Part shown: piece after piece, positions 34,677-46,762 of the stretch | How the letters are laid out: every line of letters starts with the position of its first letter | How positions within the stretch are numbered: position 1 is the stretch's first letter | Source: Chiridota heheva | Lineage: Eukaryota > Echinodermata > Holothuroidea > Apodida > Chiridotidae | NCBI GenBank assembly: GCA_020152595.1 | Contig: JAIGNY010001856.1 | Span: 2,026,001 to 2,090,000 of the forward strand | Reading direction: 5' to 3' | Length of the DNA stretch: 64,000 bases | Position numbers and translations under genes: made by a program | Notes under the pieces: model-generated | The model's input: only the letters and a program-made list of their open reading frames with translations | Databases searched by the model: none | What the model was told of the DNA's origin: nothing

Positions 34677-36012
34677 GGTCAAACCTTTGGTGGAGGAGAG
34701 GGGTCAAACCTTTGGTAGAGGAGAGGGAGGTCAAACCTTTGGTGGAGGAGAGGGAGGTCAAACCTTTGGTGGAGGAGAGGGAGGTCAAACCTTTGGTGGA
34801 AGAGAGGGGTCAAACCTTTGGTAGAGGAGAGGGAGGTCAAACCTTTGGTGGAAGAGAGGGAGGTCAAACCTTTGGTGGAGGAGAGGGAGGTCAAACCTTT
34901 GGTGGAGGGGAGGGAGGTCAAACCTTTGGTGGATGAGAGGGAGGTCAAACCTTTGGTGGAGGAGAGGGAGGTCAAACCTTTGGTGGAGGAGAGGGAGGTC
35001 AAACCTTTGGTGGAGGAGAGGGGTCAAAGCTTCGGTGGAGGAGAGGAAGGTCAAACCTTTGGTGGAGAGGGATTGGTGGAGGAGAGGGAGGTCAAACCTT
35101 TGGTGGAGGAGAGGGAGGTCAAACCTTTGGTGGAGAAAAGGGATGTCAAAGCTTTGGTGGAGGAGAGGAAGGTCAAACCTTTGGTGGAGGAGAGGGAGGT
35201 CAAACCTTTGGTGGAAGAGAGGAAGGTCAAACCTTTGGTGGAGGAGAGGGAGGTCAAACCTTTGGTGTAGGAGAGGGAGGTCAAACCTTTGGTGGAGGAG
35301 AGGGAGGTCAAACCTTTGGTGGAGGAGAGGGAGGTCAAACCTTTGGTGGAGGAGAGGGGTCAAAGCTTCAGTGGGGGAGAGGAAGGTCAAACCTTTGGTG
35401 GAGGAGAGGGATTGGTGGAGGAGAGGGAGGTCAAACCTTTGGTGGAGGAGAGGGAGGTCAAACCTTTGGTGGAGAAAAGGGATGTCAAAGCTTTGGTGGA
35501 GGAGAGGAAGGTCAAACCTTTGGTGGAGGAGAGGGAGGTCAAACCTTTGGTGGAGGAGAGGAAGGTCAAACCTTTGGTGGAGAGAGGAGGTCAAACCTTT
35601 GGTGTAGGAGAGGGAGGTCAAACCTTTGGTGGAGGGAGGGAGGTCAAACCTTTGGTGGAGGAGAGGGAGGTCAAAGCTTTGGTGGAGGAGAGGGCGGTCA
35701 AACCTTTGGTGGAGAGGAAGGTCAAACCTGTGGTGGAGAAGAGGGAGGTCAAACCTTTGGTGGAGGAGAGGGAGGTCAAACCTTTGGTGGAGGAGGGGGA
35801 GGTCAAACCTTTGGTGGAGGAAAGGGAGGTCAAAGCTTTGGTGGAGGAGAGGAAGGTTAAACCTTTGTGGAGGAGAGGGAGGTCAAACTTTTGGTGGCGG
35901 AGAGGGAGGTCAAACCTTTAGTGGAGGAGAGGGAGGTCAAACCTTCGGTGGAGGAGAGGGGTTCAAACCTTTGGTGAAGGAGGAGGTCAAACCTTTGGTG
36001 GAGGAGAGGGAG
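34677..36012. repeat. 27-bp purine-rich minisatellite
   Basis: Nearly 50 copies of a 27-bp unit containing GGTGGAGGAGAGGGAGGTCA and AACCTTT. The plus strand is strongly purine-rich in two thirds of each unit. A rare-variant series (GGGGTCAAAGCTTC, GGGATTGGTGG, GGGATGTCAAAGC) occurs twice, 336 bp apart (25-base register at 35025 and 35361), showing a block duplication. Open frames on both strands are artefacts of the period. Confidence 0.95.
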
Positions 36013-36077
36013 AGGACCCAAATTTTAATATAAATTGATATTTTCAAATCGACATAGGCCTAAAATCAATATCAATC

Positions 36078-36092
36078 AATAATGATTCATCA
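36078..36092. repeat. Left target-site duplication
   Basis: AATAATGATTCATCA, matched at 38081-38095 by AATAATGATTCCTCA with one mismatch. The pair brackets the LINE at 36093-38080. Confidence 0.85.
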
Positions 36093-38080
36093 GCAAAAAA
36101 GCATGGTCAACCATCTGAAAGCTTTGGGGCGATCTTAAAGTACAACCTCAACAGCCCAAAGTCACTGCAAATCAAGATGCTAACCAACTGCTACTGAACG
36201 GCAAAAGTGGAAAGAAAAACATAAGATCAAAGTAGACCGCAAAAAGTACAGCAAAGACCCTGGTCACAATAGACCCATAACTATGGAAGAGCTGGAAAAG
36301 GGTATTTTTACACTAAAGCCAGGAAAAGCAATCAGACTAGACAACTTATCAACAGAGCAGATTAAGAACTTTGGACCTGTTGCAAAGAAATTGCTGCCCC
36401 AGCTGTATATCACTGCTTGACTACTCACAAGCTTCCTAAGATCTGGAAGAAAGCACATGTACTGGTACTCCTTAAAATGGGAAAAGATTAATTGATTCCT
36501 AAGAATTAGGCCTATCTTATTCCTGAGTCATACGTACAGGCTGTTCGAATGACTGATATTCTACAGAATTCATCGCAGAGAAAGCTGATTACAGAATTCA
36601 TCACAGAGAAAGCTGATTTTTGCCCTGGTAAGTCTATAACGAGCAAAGTACTCAACCTGACACAGCACATCGAAGATGGTTTTGAGGAAGGGAAACTAAC
36701 TGGTGTAATGTTCATTGACTTCTCGGCTGCTTACGACACAGTTAACCAGAGATGCCTTCTCAACAAGATCCTAGAGCTTACCAAGGACATCCGACTAACA
36801 AAACTGATTGAGGGCATGTTTGAGAACAGGAGTTTCTTTGTTGATTTGGGCAGTAACAAAAGCAGATGATGAAGACACAAGAATGGCCTACCACAGGGCA
36901 GTGTGCATGCTCCACTTCTCTTCAACATGTATACAAACGACCAGCCAAGAACTGAAGGTACCAGTCGCTTCATCTATGCAGATGACCTTGGTGTAGTTGC
37001 CCAAGACAGAGACTTCATTGTTGTTGAAAAAGACTCTCAAATGCTCTCAACAAACTGACACCCTACTATAAAGAGAACCACCTCCGTGCAAATCCATCTA
37101 AGACACAGGTGTGTGCTTTCCATCTGTGCAACTGAGAAGTCAACGCCAACTGAACGTCACCTGGTCTAGTACCCCACTTGAAACTGCAATCACCCAGTAT
37201 AATATCTAGGCGTCACCCTAGCTCTGTGCCTCTCTTTTAAGACCCATGTCGAGAAGACAAAATCAAAAGTGTGCGCAAGAAACAACATTGTCAGCAAACT
37301 TCCTGGAACAAGTTGGGGTGCCAAGCCCAGATACTCTACAGTCAACTGCCTTTATAGCCTTCTACTACTCAATTGCTGAGTATGCATGTCCAGTTTGGGA
37401 ATGATCAGCCCATGCTAAGAAAATCGACCCAGCCATCAACGCTACCTGCCATCTAGTCACTGGATTGCACAGACAAACACCAACAGACAGCCTGTACATC
37501 CTAACAAGTGTAGCGCCACTAGAAATTTGACACAGTGCAGCAAGCCCTTGAGAATGAGCACCAGACCACAGATGAACCACATCCCCTATTTAGCCAGAAG
37601 ACAGATGAGCGACATCCCCTATTCGGCCACAAACCAGCAAAGAGACGGCTCAAAACCAGGAAAAGCTTCCTCAACGAAGATGAACTCAGTGGAGCTGAAA
37701 GTACCAGAATTGCCTTATGGGAAAAGAGGCTTGCCAATCTTCCAACAACAACAACCATGTCCATATTAAAGTGCCAAAGAAGAACTCCCATCTGGTGCTG
37801 ATTCAAGCTGGGCTGAATGGAAATGCCTCAACAGATTAAGATCTGGTACCAGTCGCTGAAAAGTTACTCTCAAGAAATGGGGCTACCTGGACAGTGAAAA
37901 AGTGACCTGTGAGTGTAGTATTGAACCACAAATCATGGACCACCTACTAAGATGTCCCTTTTTGAAGCAGAAATGTGAAGCTAAAGATCTAGCAGAATTC
38001 AACCATAGTGCAAAGGATGAGCTCAGCTTTGGCTGAAACACAACATCTAGCATGTGTGTGAACATAATAAGAAGAAGAAG
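36093..38080 (+). mobile_element. 5'-truncated LINE bounded by target duplications
   Basis: A plus-strand non-LTR retrotransposon fragment of 2 kb that starts inside the coding region (5' truncation) and ends in a GAAGAAGAAG tail directly before the right target duplication. It encodes a broken reverse transcriptase and a C-terminal Cys/His region. The latter reads CECGTEPQTMDHLLRCP-like near 37910-37955, a common LINE C-terminus. Truncated 5' end, simple-repeat tail and 15-bp duplication are the hallmarks of target-primed reverse transcription. Clade not decided. Confidence 0.9.
36549..37800 (+). pseudogene. Reverse transcriptase remnant of the LINE
   Basis: The frame at 36549-36869 holds FCPGKSITSKVLNLTQHIED and MFIDFSAAYDTVNQRCLL (catalytic Asp of motif A). 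After a frameshift comes NGLPQGSVHAPLLFNMYTND (motif B) near 36890. Then SRFIYADDLGV (motif C, both Asp present) near 36975 and NPSKTQVCAFHLCN near 37095. Later frames give AEYACPVWE near 37385 and GHKPAKRRLKTRKSFLNEDE near 37630. Frameshifts and stops make it non-functional. Confidence 0.85.
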
Positions 38081-38095
38081 AATAATGATTCCTCA
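38081..38095. repeat. Right target-site duplication
   Basis: AATAATGATTCCTCA, the partner of 36078-36092, immediately after the GAA-rich tail of the LINE. Confidence 0.85.
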
Positions 38096-39511
38096 TGCAT
38101 CATAAGTTCTTAAACAAATTTTCTGACAAAAGATTGTTTTTTTCTTTCCTAGGCTTGGATCACCCCTGCCCCTTTTATTTATGTCAGTGAAGTTGACCAC
38201 TTTTTTTCGGGTGGCAAAATTCAATTTCTATAAAGATTTCAAATGTATGAACCCTGTATGCATACCTCTCATTCAATTGTTTGAATCATTGCTGATGAAA
38301 TTTCTTGATCTTCTATGGCAACGATTCTTAATAGGCGCCCTTAGGGCCAAATCTGGCCCAACAGACAATCCAATCTTGCCCGTGAGCAATAGTTATGGTG
38401 TAAAAATATATATAGTACGTCTTGATCAACTCGAATGAGATCGGTAAAAATTGCAAAATTCTTGTTTAATTTTAGGTTTTCCAAGGCAGATCAGCGCACT
38501 AGAACATCACAGCTTATCAAATAAAATGTTATCTTTGGTTCCGCTATAAAACGGTGTGTCAATGGAAAAAGAACTGTCGATATCTGGCGTACATCCTTAT
38601 CACGCGTGCTCTCAGCTTGTTTGCATTCAGAAATTGTTTTGACGAGGTTTTGTTTGTCATGTGATACTGGTTTTGCCACACGATTGGCCCGCGGCCTAAG
38701 GCTGTTGTCAAATGGTGGCCTTAGAAAAAGTTAACTAAGAAACTGTGTTCTATGGCATACCCCAATCAACATCTACAGAACAATAAGAAAAAATTGTGGT
38801 AAGTAAAAATATCATAATATACTGTGTTACTCGCCACACGTAATAAAGCCATGGCAAGTGAAAATCTTGCTTTGATAAATTGTTTTATTTCGCATAACAT
38901 ACTTACAATACTGTCTTGTATTTTTTTTTCTCTACTAAAATATGCCACCACACACAAAAAACAAGGGATATTTCCATTAAAATCCCAAACATAATTCAAT
39001 GTTTGGCCAAAACACCACCATATATACAGTTTACATCCAGTGAACGGCATGGTATGAAGGCAACAGAAATAACTTGGGGAAACTGTGCAATATCTCGTTG
39101 TTTTCAGCAGTTACCGCGTGATCCAGCTACACACATGAATCTTATTAGCTCACGTAGCTTGCAAGAAATGCATTAGTGCCAATACGGGTGGGAACGCTAT
39201 AACCTTCTGAGTAATGTCTTTGCTTGACAGAAATAAAAAGTGTTAGACTCGCTATCTCTATCGCTATCTTATTTCTCTAAGTGCGTGGAGCTTCAGAGCT
39301 CTCCTTATGCATAGAATACTGTACTTTCTAAACTATTCCAGAAACAATGCAGCTGCCGCTGATATCAGACAGTATGTACTACATACAGTGCAGATATGCA
39401 CACTGTATGTGTATATATACGGGCTGGAGCCGCGGCAGGCATTAAGTGTAACTTTCTGCAGTAGGGGCCTACTTGTTTCTGCCAGTAGGCCTGAAATTAA
39501 TGTTGAACTAC
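38096..39511. other. Unique sequence, possibly an old hAT remnant
   Basis: GATTCTTAATAGGCGCCCTT near 38324 and GATTGGCCCGCGGCCTAAGG near 38684 look like the edges of hAT-type elements, but they do not form clean inverted repeats and I find no transposase. No gene is supported. Confidence 0.35.
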
Positions 39512-39595
39512 TGTAGAATAGTAAATACCGTCATGATTCACAAACCCATGCAAATTAGTACCCATATCATATGACCCAGCCAATTATAACTAGAT
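39512..39595. mobile_element. Left module of minisatellite-bearing element, copy B
   Basis: TAGTAAATACCGTCATGATT, CCATGCAAATTAGTACCC and ATATCATATGACCCAGCCAA match the left modules at 8682 and 61042. No CATGTCCCACATGG core and no right module follow. The next array (39803) has a different unit. This is therefore a solitary or truncated end. Confidence 0.8.
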
Positions 39596-39802
39596 ATCAA
39601 TGATGTTATAGCTCAACCCATAACAATGCAATAAGAATTGATTGCTTTAATTTTTGTCATATTTGATATTTTTATGATGTAAAAGTTTTATTTGAAGTCT
39701 ATCCCATTTTTGGCCAATTATTCATCATGTTAACAATCCAAGAGTTTCAACTTTCCTGTATGTCTTCCTGTCAGTTTGTTTGGGTTTAATGGCATGCCTA
39801 AT

Positions 39803-40806
39803 AGTCAGGTGATATGCTTAAGTCAGGTGATATGCTCAACAGTCAGGTGATATGCTTAAGTCAGGTGATATGCTTAACAGTCAGGTGATATGCTTAACAG
39901 TCAGGTGATATGCTTAACAGTCAGGTGATATGCTTAACAGTCAGGTGATATGCTTAACAGTCAGGTGATATGCTTAACAGTCAGGTGATATGCTTAACAG
40001 TCAGGTGATATGCTTAACAGTCAGGTGATATGCTTAACAGTCAGGTGATATGTTTAACAGTCAGGTGATATGCTTAACAGTCAGGTGATATGCTTAACAG
40101 TCAGGTGATATGCTTAACAGTCAGGTGATATGCTTAACAGTCAGGGGATATGCTTAACAGTCAGGGGATATGCTTAACAGACAGGGGATATGCTTAACAG
40201 TCAGGGGATATGCTTAACAGTCAGGCGATATGCTTAACAGTCAGGCGATATGCTTAACAGTCAGGCGATATGCTTAACAGTCAGGCGATATGCTTAACAG
40301 GCAGGCGATATGCTTAACAGTCAGGCGATATGCTTAACAGTCAGGCGATATGCTTAACAGTCAGGCGATATGCTTAACAGTCAGGCGATATGCTTAAGTC
40401 AGGTGACATGCTTAACAGTCAAGTGACATGCTTAACAGTCAGGTGACATGCTTAACAGTCAGGTGATATGCTTAACAGTCAGGCGATATGCTTAACAGTC
40501 AGGCGATATGCTTAAGTCAGGCGATATGCTTAAGTCAGGTGACATGCTTAACAGTCAGGTGACATGCTTAACAGTCAGGTGACATGCTTTTAACAGTCAG
40601 GTGATATGCTTAACAGTCAGGATATATGCTTAACAGTCAGGTGATATGCTTAACAGTCAGGTGATATGCGTAACAGTCAGGTGATATGCTTAACAGTCAG
40701 TTGATGTGTTTAACAGTCAGGTGATATGCTTCAGTCAGGTGATATGCTTAACAGTCAGGTGATATGCTTAACAGTCAGGTGATATGCTTAACAGTCAGGT
40801 GATATG
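39803..40806. repeat. 20-bp minisatellite with block variants
   Basis: About 50 copies of CAGTCAGGTGATATGCTTAA. From left to right, blocks carry GGTGATA, GGGGATA (about 40144-40210), GGCGATA (about 40224-40390), GGTGACA (40400-40590) and GGTGATA again. Shortened units lacking CAG or AACAG occur at both ends and at the block boundaries. Confidence 0.95.
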
Positions 40807-40879
40807 TGCTAAAGGAAGTTAGTTGTGAATGACTGCCAGATGCCTGAAAAATTATGCTTTTAACAAAAGCTTTGTGACA

Positions 40880-41035
40880 TTCAATGTATGGTGCCATCAT
40901 GTCTCGATTGATTACTGACCACCACAACTATGGTTGGAAAATACATTCACTGCATGGTGCCATCATGTCTCAATTGATTACTGATGTTGGCGTGGTCAAA
41001 GGTCAATTCTACCACATCTATGGTTAGAAAATACA
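40880..41035. repeat. Two diverged direct copies
   Basis: GGTGCCATCATGTCTCRATT followed by GATTACTGA and ACTATGGTTGGAAAATACATT occurs at 40890 and 40956. The second copy has about 27 extra bases. Confidence 0.85.
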
Positions 41036-43340
41036 TTTTGTACACATAACAAAATTTCTTACATTTACACAATCATCTTCATGAATGTTTAGTTAATTTA
41101 ATTTGGGCGGTACTGAAAAAAGATTTCCTCAAATAATCTAAAACATAATACCCCCACTAAAATGCAGTGTTTTGAACTTTGACCGTACTTTGAAGAGCAT
41201 CATACGATTTATGGAGTGAAAAGTAGCCCAGTAAATTCTTCGATAAAAGTAACTAAAATCACTGTTAAAACAGTTTTGAAGACATGGATGGGCTTTAAAC
41301 ATCATGAATAAGCATTGTGGGTGAAAAAAGGGTAAAATGGTTTCGTTTTCACAAAGATCTTAAAAATGGGATTATCCTGTTTTAACACACAAGGCTTAAA
41401 ACAGCACAGCAGGGTATAGGTTTTTGTCGTACCTTCGGACGGCCAGCCATTACTGACGGCAGACATACTAACACGGCTGGCATCAGTCCGACCAAAGAGC
41501 TTCCACCCAACGAGTGGAATCGATAATGGTAAGTTTATATCCTGACTTATAAATGCAAGACAAAAATTCATGGAAAATAAATGGAACTAATTAATGGAAA
41601 GAGAACGAACACCACCGGGGTTCAATCATTTTCATTACAAATGATGAAAAGACTTCTAGAGACTTCATTGAAGAAAATATGTATGGAACATACCATAAGT
41701 AATCCTGCAAAATAATCTAAAACAAAACTTTATTTTCAATAATCCCGATCATAATCTAAGAACTCTCAACAAAGTTAAGTAGGCCAACACCGCCATAAAA
41801 TATAGGTCCAAAATTAGCATTTTGATTTGACTACCCGTCGGGCATTACTGCTCTATTTTCAACTAGCCCAATTTAATTTTGTACTAGCCAGACTTTTTAC
41901 AGTATTATTTAATCTTGTGATTTTATTGTTACTTTTCCGTTGCATTGTCATGCCACCCACTGGAAGTTCAACAACGTCAACATTCATTGTCACACCAGTC
42001 TTATTATTATGCAAAATAAATGATACACCATAGACCAAATTAAATGTAAATGCAACTCATTCAGATGTATTTTGTACCTTAACTGTATTACTGAATTAAT
42101 CGACCATGCAATTAAAGAATGTTTTATTAACAACGATTAGTTTATATCAATTTATTTACGCAAAAGAGCTTGAACAATAAAGTATGGAAAATGTTGTTTT
42201 TCAATAACGCTTATTACGAGAAGCTTCAACAAAATAGGCCTAAAAATACATGCGGCCAAGTTTTCCTATTCTGAAAATCAAGGGAAACATTCCACTTTCA
42301 TGTTTTCAACATTTACAATATACTTTCAAAGTCGTCATTACTCACTTGCATATGTACGGTCATGAAGTCAGGCCCAGGAAAAGAGCAATACAGAGGTACT
42401 GTATGCTAGTTGCGCAAAAATTGTCAAATTTGTTGGCGAGTAGTTGAAAATACAAGGCGAGTGGAAATACTGGTCTAATCAAATTTACTCGCACACTGTA
42501 TAAGAGGCTGGCGAGTGACTTTTTTGTATTTTTCCAAGCCTGCAGAACAGCACATTAAACTTGCAGTACATACACAGTATAAAAAACATTTTCATCAGTT
42601 TTGAAATCTGAGTGAAAGAAAGGGAGGAAACAGAGCCAAGGAAAACTGGAAAATTACAAAAAGCTTTTCACACATCACAAATGTTGCATATTGTACTGTA
42701 TGCCAAAAATCAGCCGATGCTCAAATATCAAATATAATTTTTGTTCAGAATCTCTCAGAACTTTATCCTCTTTTCAATAGAAAATAAAAGAGAAAGTTTT
42801 TGTAGCTGTTCATTCAACTACTGTTACAGTGTAATACAATAATACAATCTCATCTTCTGCTGTATATCCGATGGTACTGTTCATCTAAACAGATAAATGC
42901 CAGAAGAAACAACTGAAAATAAACCGACTTCAAGTAACCTTTGTGCAAATTATGATGATTCAATCTTTAGAAGTGTGAGCATGCAAATAAGCTATTAATA
43001 GGGTACTTGACTCATGTAAGCCAACAGAACAAGATTGAGAGCAACTTCACACATGGTACAGGAATTTGACTCTTGTTTACAATCTTTCCGGTGACTCAAA
43101 TGTTGACACAAGTCATTTAGACTGATAGATGATGTGTTTTTTGTTTAATTTGTAAATGAATTTTAAAATTGCATTTAACCAGGAACAACCATTTAAATGA
43201 AAATTGGGTGGGATACAAGTAATTGCACTTTCATGCAGACTGCCACAGTTAGCAAGTAGACAAGGGGTAAATTCTTCTAAAACATTGACAATTATATTTC
43301 TAACAATTATTTCCTCCATTTTAGAAAAGGAAATATTTAA
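41036..43340. other. Unique sequence, weak exon candidate only
   Basis: On the plus strand, 41425-41526 could read as an open stretch ending at a strong donor-like ATAATGGTAAGTTT, but the upstream acceptor is poor and the peptide is not recognised. An 89-codon minus-strand frame overlaps it. Elsewhere, TATTTTCAACTA words near 41852 and 42442 in opposite orientation hint at an old inverted-repeat element. Nothing firm. Confidence 0.35.
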
Positions 43341-44592
43341 TTACTACTGCACACGTAGTTGCTTACTACTGCACACGTAGTTGTTTACTACTACACATGT
43401 ACAAGAATTACTTATCACTGCACACGTAGTTACTTATCACTGCACACGTAGTTACTTATCACTGCACGCATAGTTACTTATCACTGCACACGTAGTTACT
43501 TATCACTGCACATAGTTACTTATCACTGCACGCATAGTTACTTATCACTGCACACGTAGTTACTTATCACTGCACGCGTAGTTACTTATCACTGCACACG
43601 TAGTTACTTATCACTGCACGCATAGTTACTTATCACTGCACACATAGTTACTTATCACTGCACACCTAGTAACTTATCACTGCACACGTAGTTACTTATC
43701 ACTGCACACGTAGTTACTTATCACTGCTTATCACTGCACACGTAGTTACTTATCACTGCACGCAGTTACTTATCACTCATCACTCACACGTAGTTACTTA
43801 TCACTGCACGCATAGTTACTTATCATCACTGTTACTTATCAGTAACTTATCACTGCACGATATCACTGTAACTTATCATAGTTACTTATCACTGCACACC
43901 TAGTAACTTATCACTGCACACGTAGTAACTTATCACTGCACACGTAGTTACTTATCACTGCACACGTAGTTACTTATCACTGCACGCGTAGTTACTTATC
44001 ACTGCACACGTAGTTACTTATCACGCACACCTAGTTACTTATCACTGCACACGTAAGTTACTTATCACTGCACGATAGTTACTTATCACTTATCACTGCA
44101 CGCATAGTTACTCATCACTGCACACACTAGTTACTTATCACTGTAACTTATCACGCACGCAGTGACTTATCATTTACTTATCACTGCACACGTAGTTACT
44201 TATCACTGCACACGCGTAGTTACTTATCACTGCACACGTAGTTACTTATCACTGCATACGTAGTTACTTATCACTGCATGCATAGTTACTTATCACTGCA
44301 CACATAGTTACTTATCACTGTACACAAAGTTACTTCTTACAGTACAGGTAGCTACTTATTACTATACATGTACATATAGTTACTCATTACTGTACACGTA
44401 CAGTAGTTACTTATTAATGTACGTGTAGTTACTTATTACTGTACATATAGTTACCTATTACTGTACATGTAGTTATTCATTACTGTACATGTAATTACTC
44501 ATTACTGTACATGTACAGTAGTTACTTATTACTGTACATGTAGTTACTTATTACTGTACATGTAGTTACGTATTGCTGTACATGTAGTTAAC
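43341..44592. repeat. 22-bp minisatellite
   Basis: About 55 copies of a 22-bp unit, CTTATCACTGCACACGTAGT plus TA. Many indels occur between 43720 and 44190. Toward the right end the unit changes to CTTATTACTGTACATGTAGT. The array is interrupted at 44593 by a LINE and resumes for about one unit at 46736. Confidence 0.95.
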
Positions 44593-46735
44593 ATAACATA
44601 ACAAGATGACAGGCTTAGAAGGATGAATCACCCCATAAAAATCCCAAACTAACACCACCACCACCACAATAAAAAATGAAAAACCAAAGACGACCAGAGT
44701 TAGTGAAGAATTTATCAATGTTAACTTTAAAATTGTGAACAGAATTAGAGCTAACTACTGACTCAGGCACACCATTCCACTCATTAACAACTCTTTGCAA
44801 AAAGCTAAAACGCTGAATATCTATCCGTGAGAACTCTTTGGTCAATTTTAAAGTGTTACCACGTGTCACATGAGGATTAGCTGAAACATGCAAGAAATCA
44901 CAGGAAGTCGAAGCATCACTACGAGATAGAAATTTAAAACCTGAATCATATCGCCACGTACTCTTCTCAACTCAAGCGTGGTCAAACCAAGAATTCGCAA
45001 CCTAGATTCATCACAAAAATTCCTTACGGGAATAAGTCTAGTTGCTCTTCGCTGAACCTGCTCTAAAATGAACTTATCCTTCTCATAAAAGGGACTCCAA
45101 GCCTGAATAGCATACCCAAGGTGAGGCCTGACTAACTGCTTATATAAATTAAGGACAACCTCTCTACCAAGAAAACACAAATTTCTTCTAATCAAACCAA
45201 GCATCTTATTTGCCCTTGCAGCTGCTAAATGGCAGCTGCTTTAAAAGGCTTTGGATTACTAGTAATGACAACACCTAGATCCTTTATTGATCAACACAAC
45301 CAAGTTTTAAACCATTCATGCAGTTATCAAAAGCCAAATTGTTCTGACCAAAAAAAATAACTTTGCATTTATCAACATTGAATGACATCTACCATGTTTG
45401 GGACCAAGAAACTAACTTATCCAGATCAGTTTGCAGCAGTGAAGAATCCCTAGCATCATCAACAATCCTGTGCGGCTTAGTGTCATCAGCAAATTTACAA
45501 ATCCTGGAGCCAACGGAAACATCAATATCATTAATGAAGATCACGAAAAGAAGCGAACCTAATACAGAACCCCGAGGAACACCACTTGTATTAGACCTTC
45601 TTCCATGGAGATACTTCACCATTAACAACAACTCTTTGTGACCGTTCAATCAACCAAGAATTTATCCAACCGGCACACTTTCCCTCCACACCAAGCACTC
45701 TTGTTTTCAACATGAGCCTGCCTAATGGAACCTTATCAAATGCTTTTTGGAAGTCTAAATAGATCAAATCCACATTATGACCAGAATTAACTACTTTAGT
45801 AACATCATCAAGAAATTCCAATAAATTAGAAACACAAGACTTCTTAGGTACATGTACGAACCCATGCTGGGATAAATTCAACAAACCATTGACCAGTAAA
45901 TGATATAGTACAACATCCTTAACAATGGACTCCATGACCTTGCACACAACACTAGTCAGACTCACTGGCCTATAGAGACAGGGAAAACTGTGGTCACCCT
46001 TTTTAAAAATAGGAGTGACATTTGCAATTCTTTAATCAATAGGAACAACACCAAAGCACTTTGAAAACATAACACTCAGGGGAACAGAAAGAATACCAGA
46101 ACACAATACAGCAGGATATATACCATCTGGACCAGGTGCTTTATTTGAATTAAAACCCTTCAACTTCTTAGACACAACATCAACTGAAAAATCAACATCC
46201 TTAATGGATGCTGGAGAGTGCGCACCAAGATACTCCACAACATCATTAGCAAGGGACACCTTAGAACAAACAGATACAAAGTTTTTGACAAGCAAAAGCC
46301 GTAGGATTACAAAGATAAAAGTGAGAATAAACAATTATCAGAATAACGCACGTTCTACAATATGTCAGCCATATTTATTCTAGGTCAATCTCAGGTCACG
46401 ACAGGCATATCTAATTATATATGAGGGAGCACAACAGTAGGATACAACACAAGTAGTCATCCAAAACTTCAGCCATATCCTCACCACTATTGATAGTAAC
46501 ACCATCATTACCCTGAAGGGGACCAACGACCTAATTGTTTTTTTGCTTTGGGCGAACATAAGAGTAAAATGACTTAGGATTAATCTTAACCTCTTTGGAC
46601 AAACATTTTTCAAAAAACACTTAAGTATGTCTTATCAAACCCCTTTGTGAACTTTTCATGATCCTTAAACCTCAGCAAGCTCTGCAGGACACTCACTGTT
46701 TTTATAACAATGCCACAAGTTTTTTCTTTTTTTAT
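44593..46735 (-). mobile_element. CR1-like LINE inserted in the 22-bp array
   Basis: A minus-strand non-LTR retrotransposon, 5'-truncated near 46735. Its 3' end lies near 44593, where the minus strand reads CTTGTTATGTTATGTT, a simple-repeat tail. The flanks are both array: ATGTAGTTA on the left and AGTAACTCATTACTATACAT on the right. The domain order is N-terminal RT, RT core, thumb, and the C-terminal TRGNTLKL...WNGVPESVV block typical of CR1/Rex-type elements. Confidence 0.9.
44615..46334 (-). pseudogene. CR1-like reverse transcriptase, broken
   Basis: Minus-strand pieces in order: FNSNKAPGPDGIYP near 46140 (fingers), LIYLDFQKAFDKVP near 45755 (motif A, Asp present), SGVPRGSVLGSLLF near 45590 (motif B with Arg where Gln is usual), CKFADDTK near 45490 (motif C), YKQLVRPHLGYAIQAW near 45130 and VQRRATRLIP near 45050 (thumb), and RGNTLKLTKEFSR near 44850 (C-terminal block). 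At least three frameshifts separate them. The motif-B Arg would itself be expected to impair activity. Confidence 0.88.
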
Positions 46736-46762
46736 AGTAACTCATTACTATACATCTTTTGG
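46736..46762. repeat. Remnant of the 22-bp array beyond the LINE
   Basis: ATAGTAACTCATTACTATAC matches the rightmost array variant TAGTTACTCATTACTGTACA. The LINE at 44593-46735 thus sits inside the array. Confidence 0.75.

Noticed and set aside
34785-35921. Frames of up to 278 codons with RFDLPLLHQ or VEEREVKPL repeats
   Set aside because: 27-bp array artefact, present on both strands.
38300-38740. hAT transposon remnant
   Set aside because: Edge-like words (AGGCGCCCTTAGGGCC, TTGGCCCGCGGCC) do not form matching inverted repeats and no transposase is present.
41830-42540. Possible 700-bp element with TATTTTCAACTA inverted ends
   Set aside because: Only about 12 bases match cleanly and the alignment of the rest is forced.
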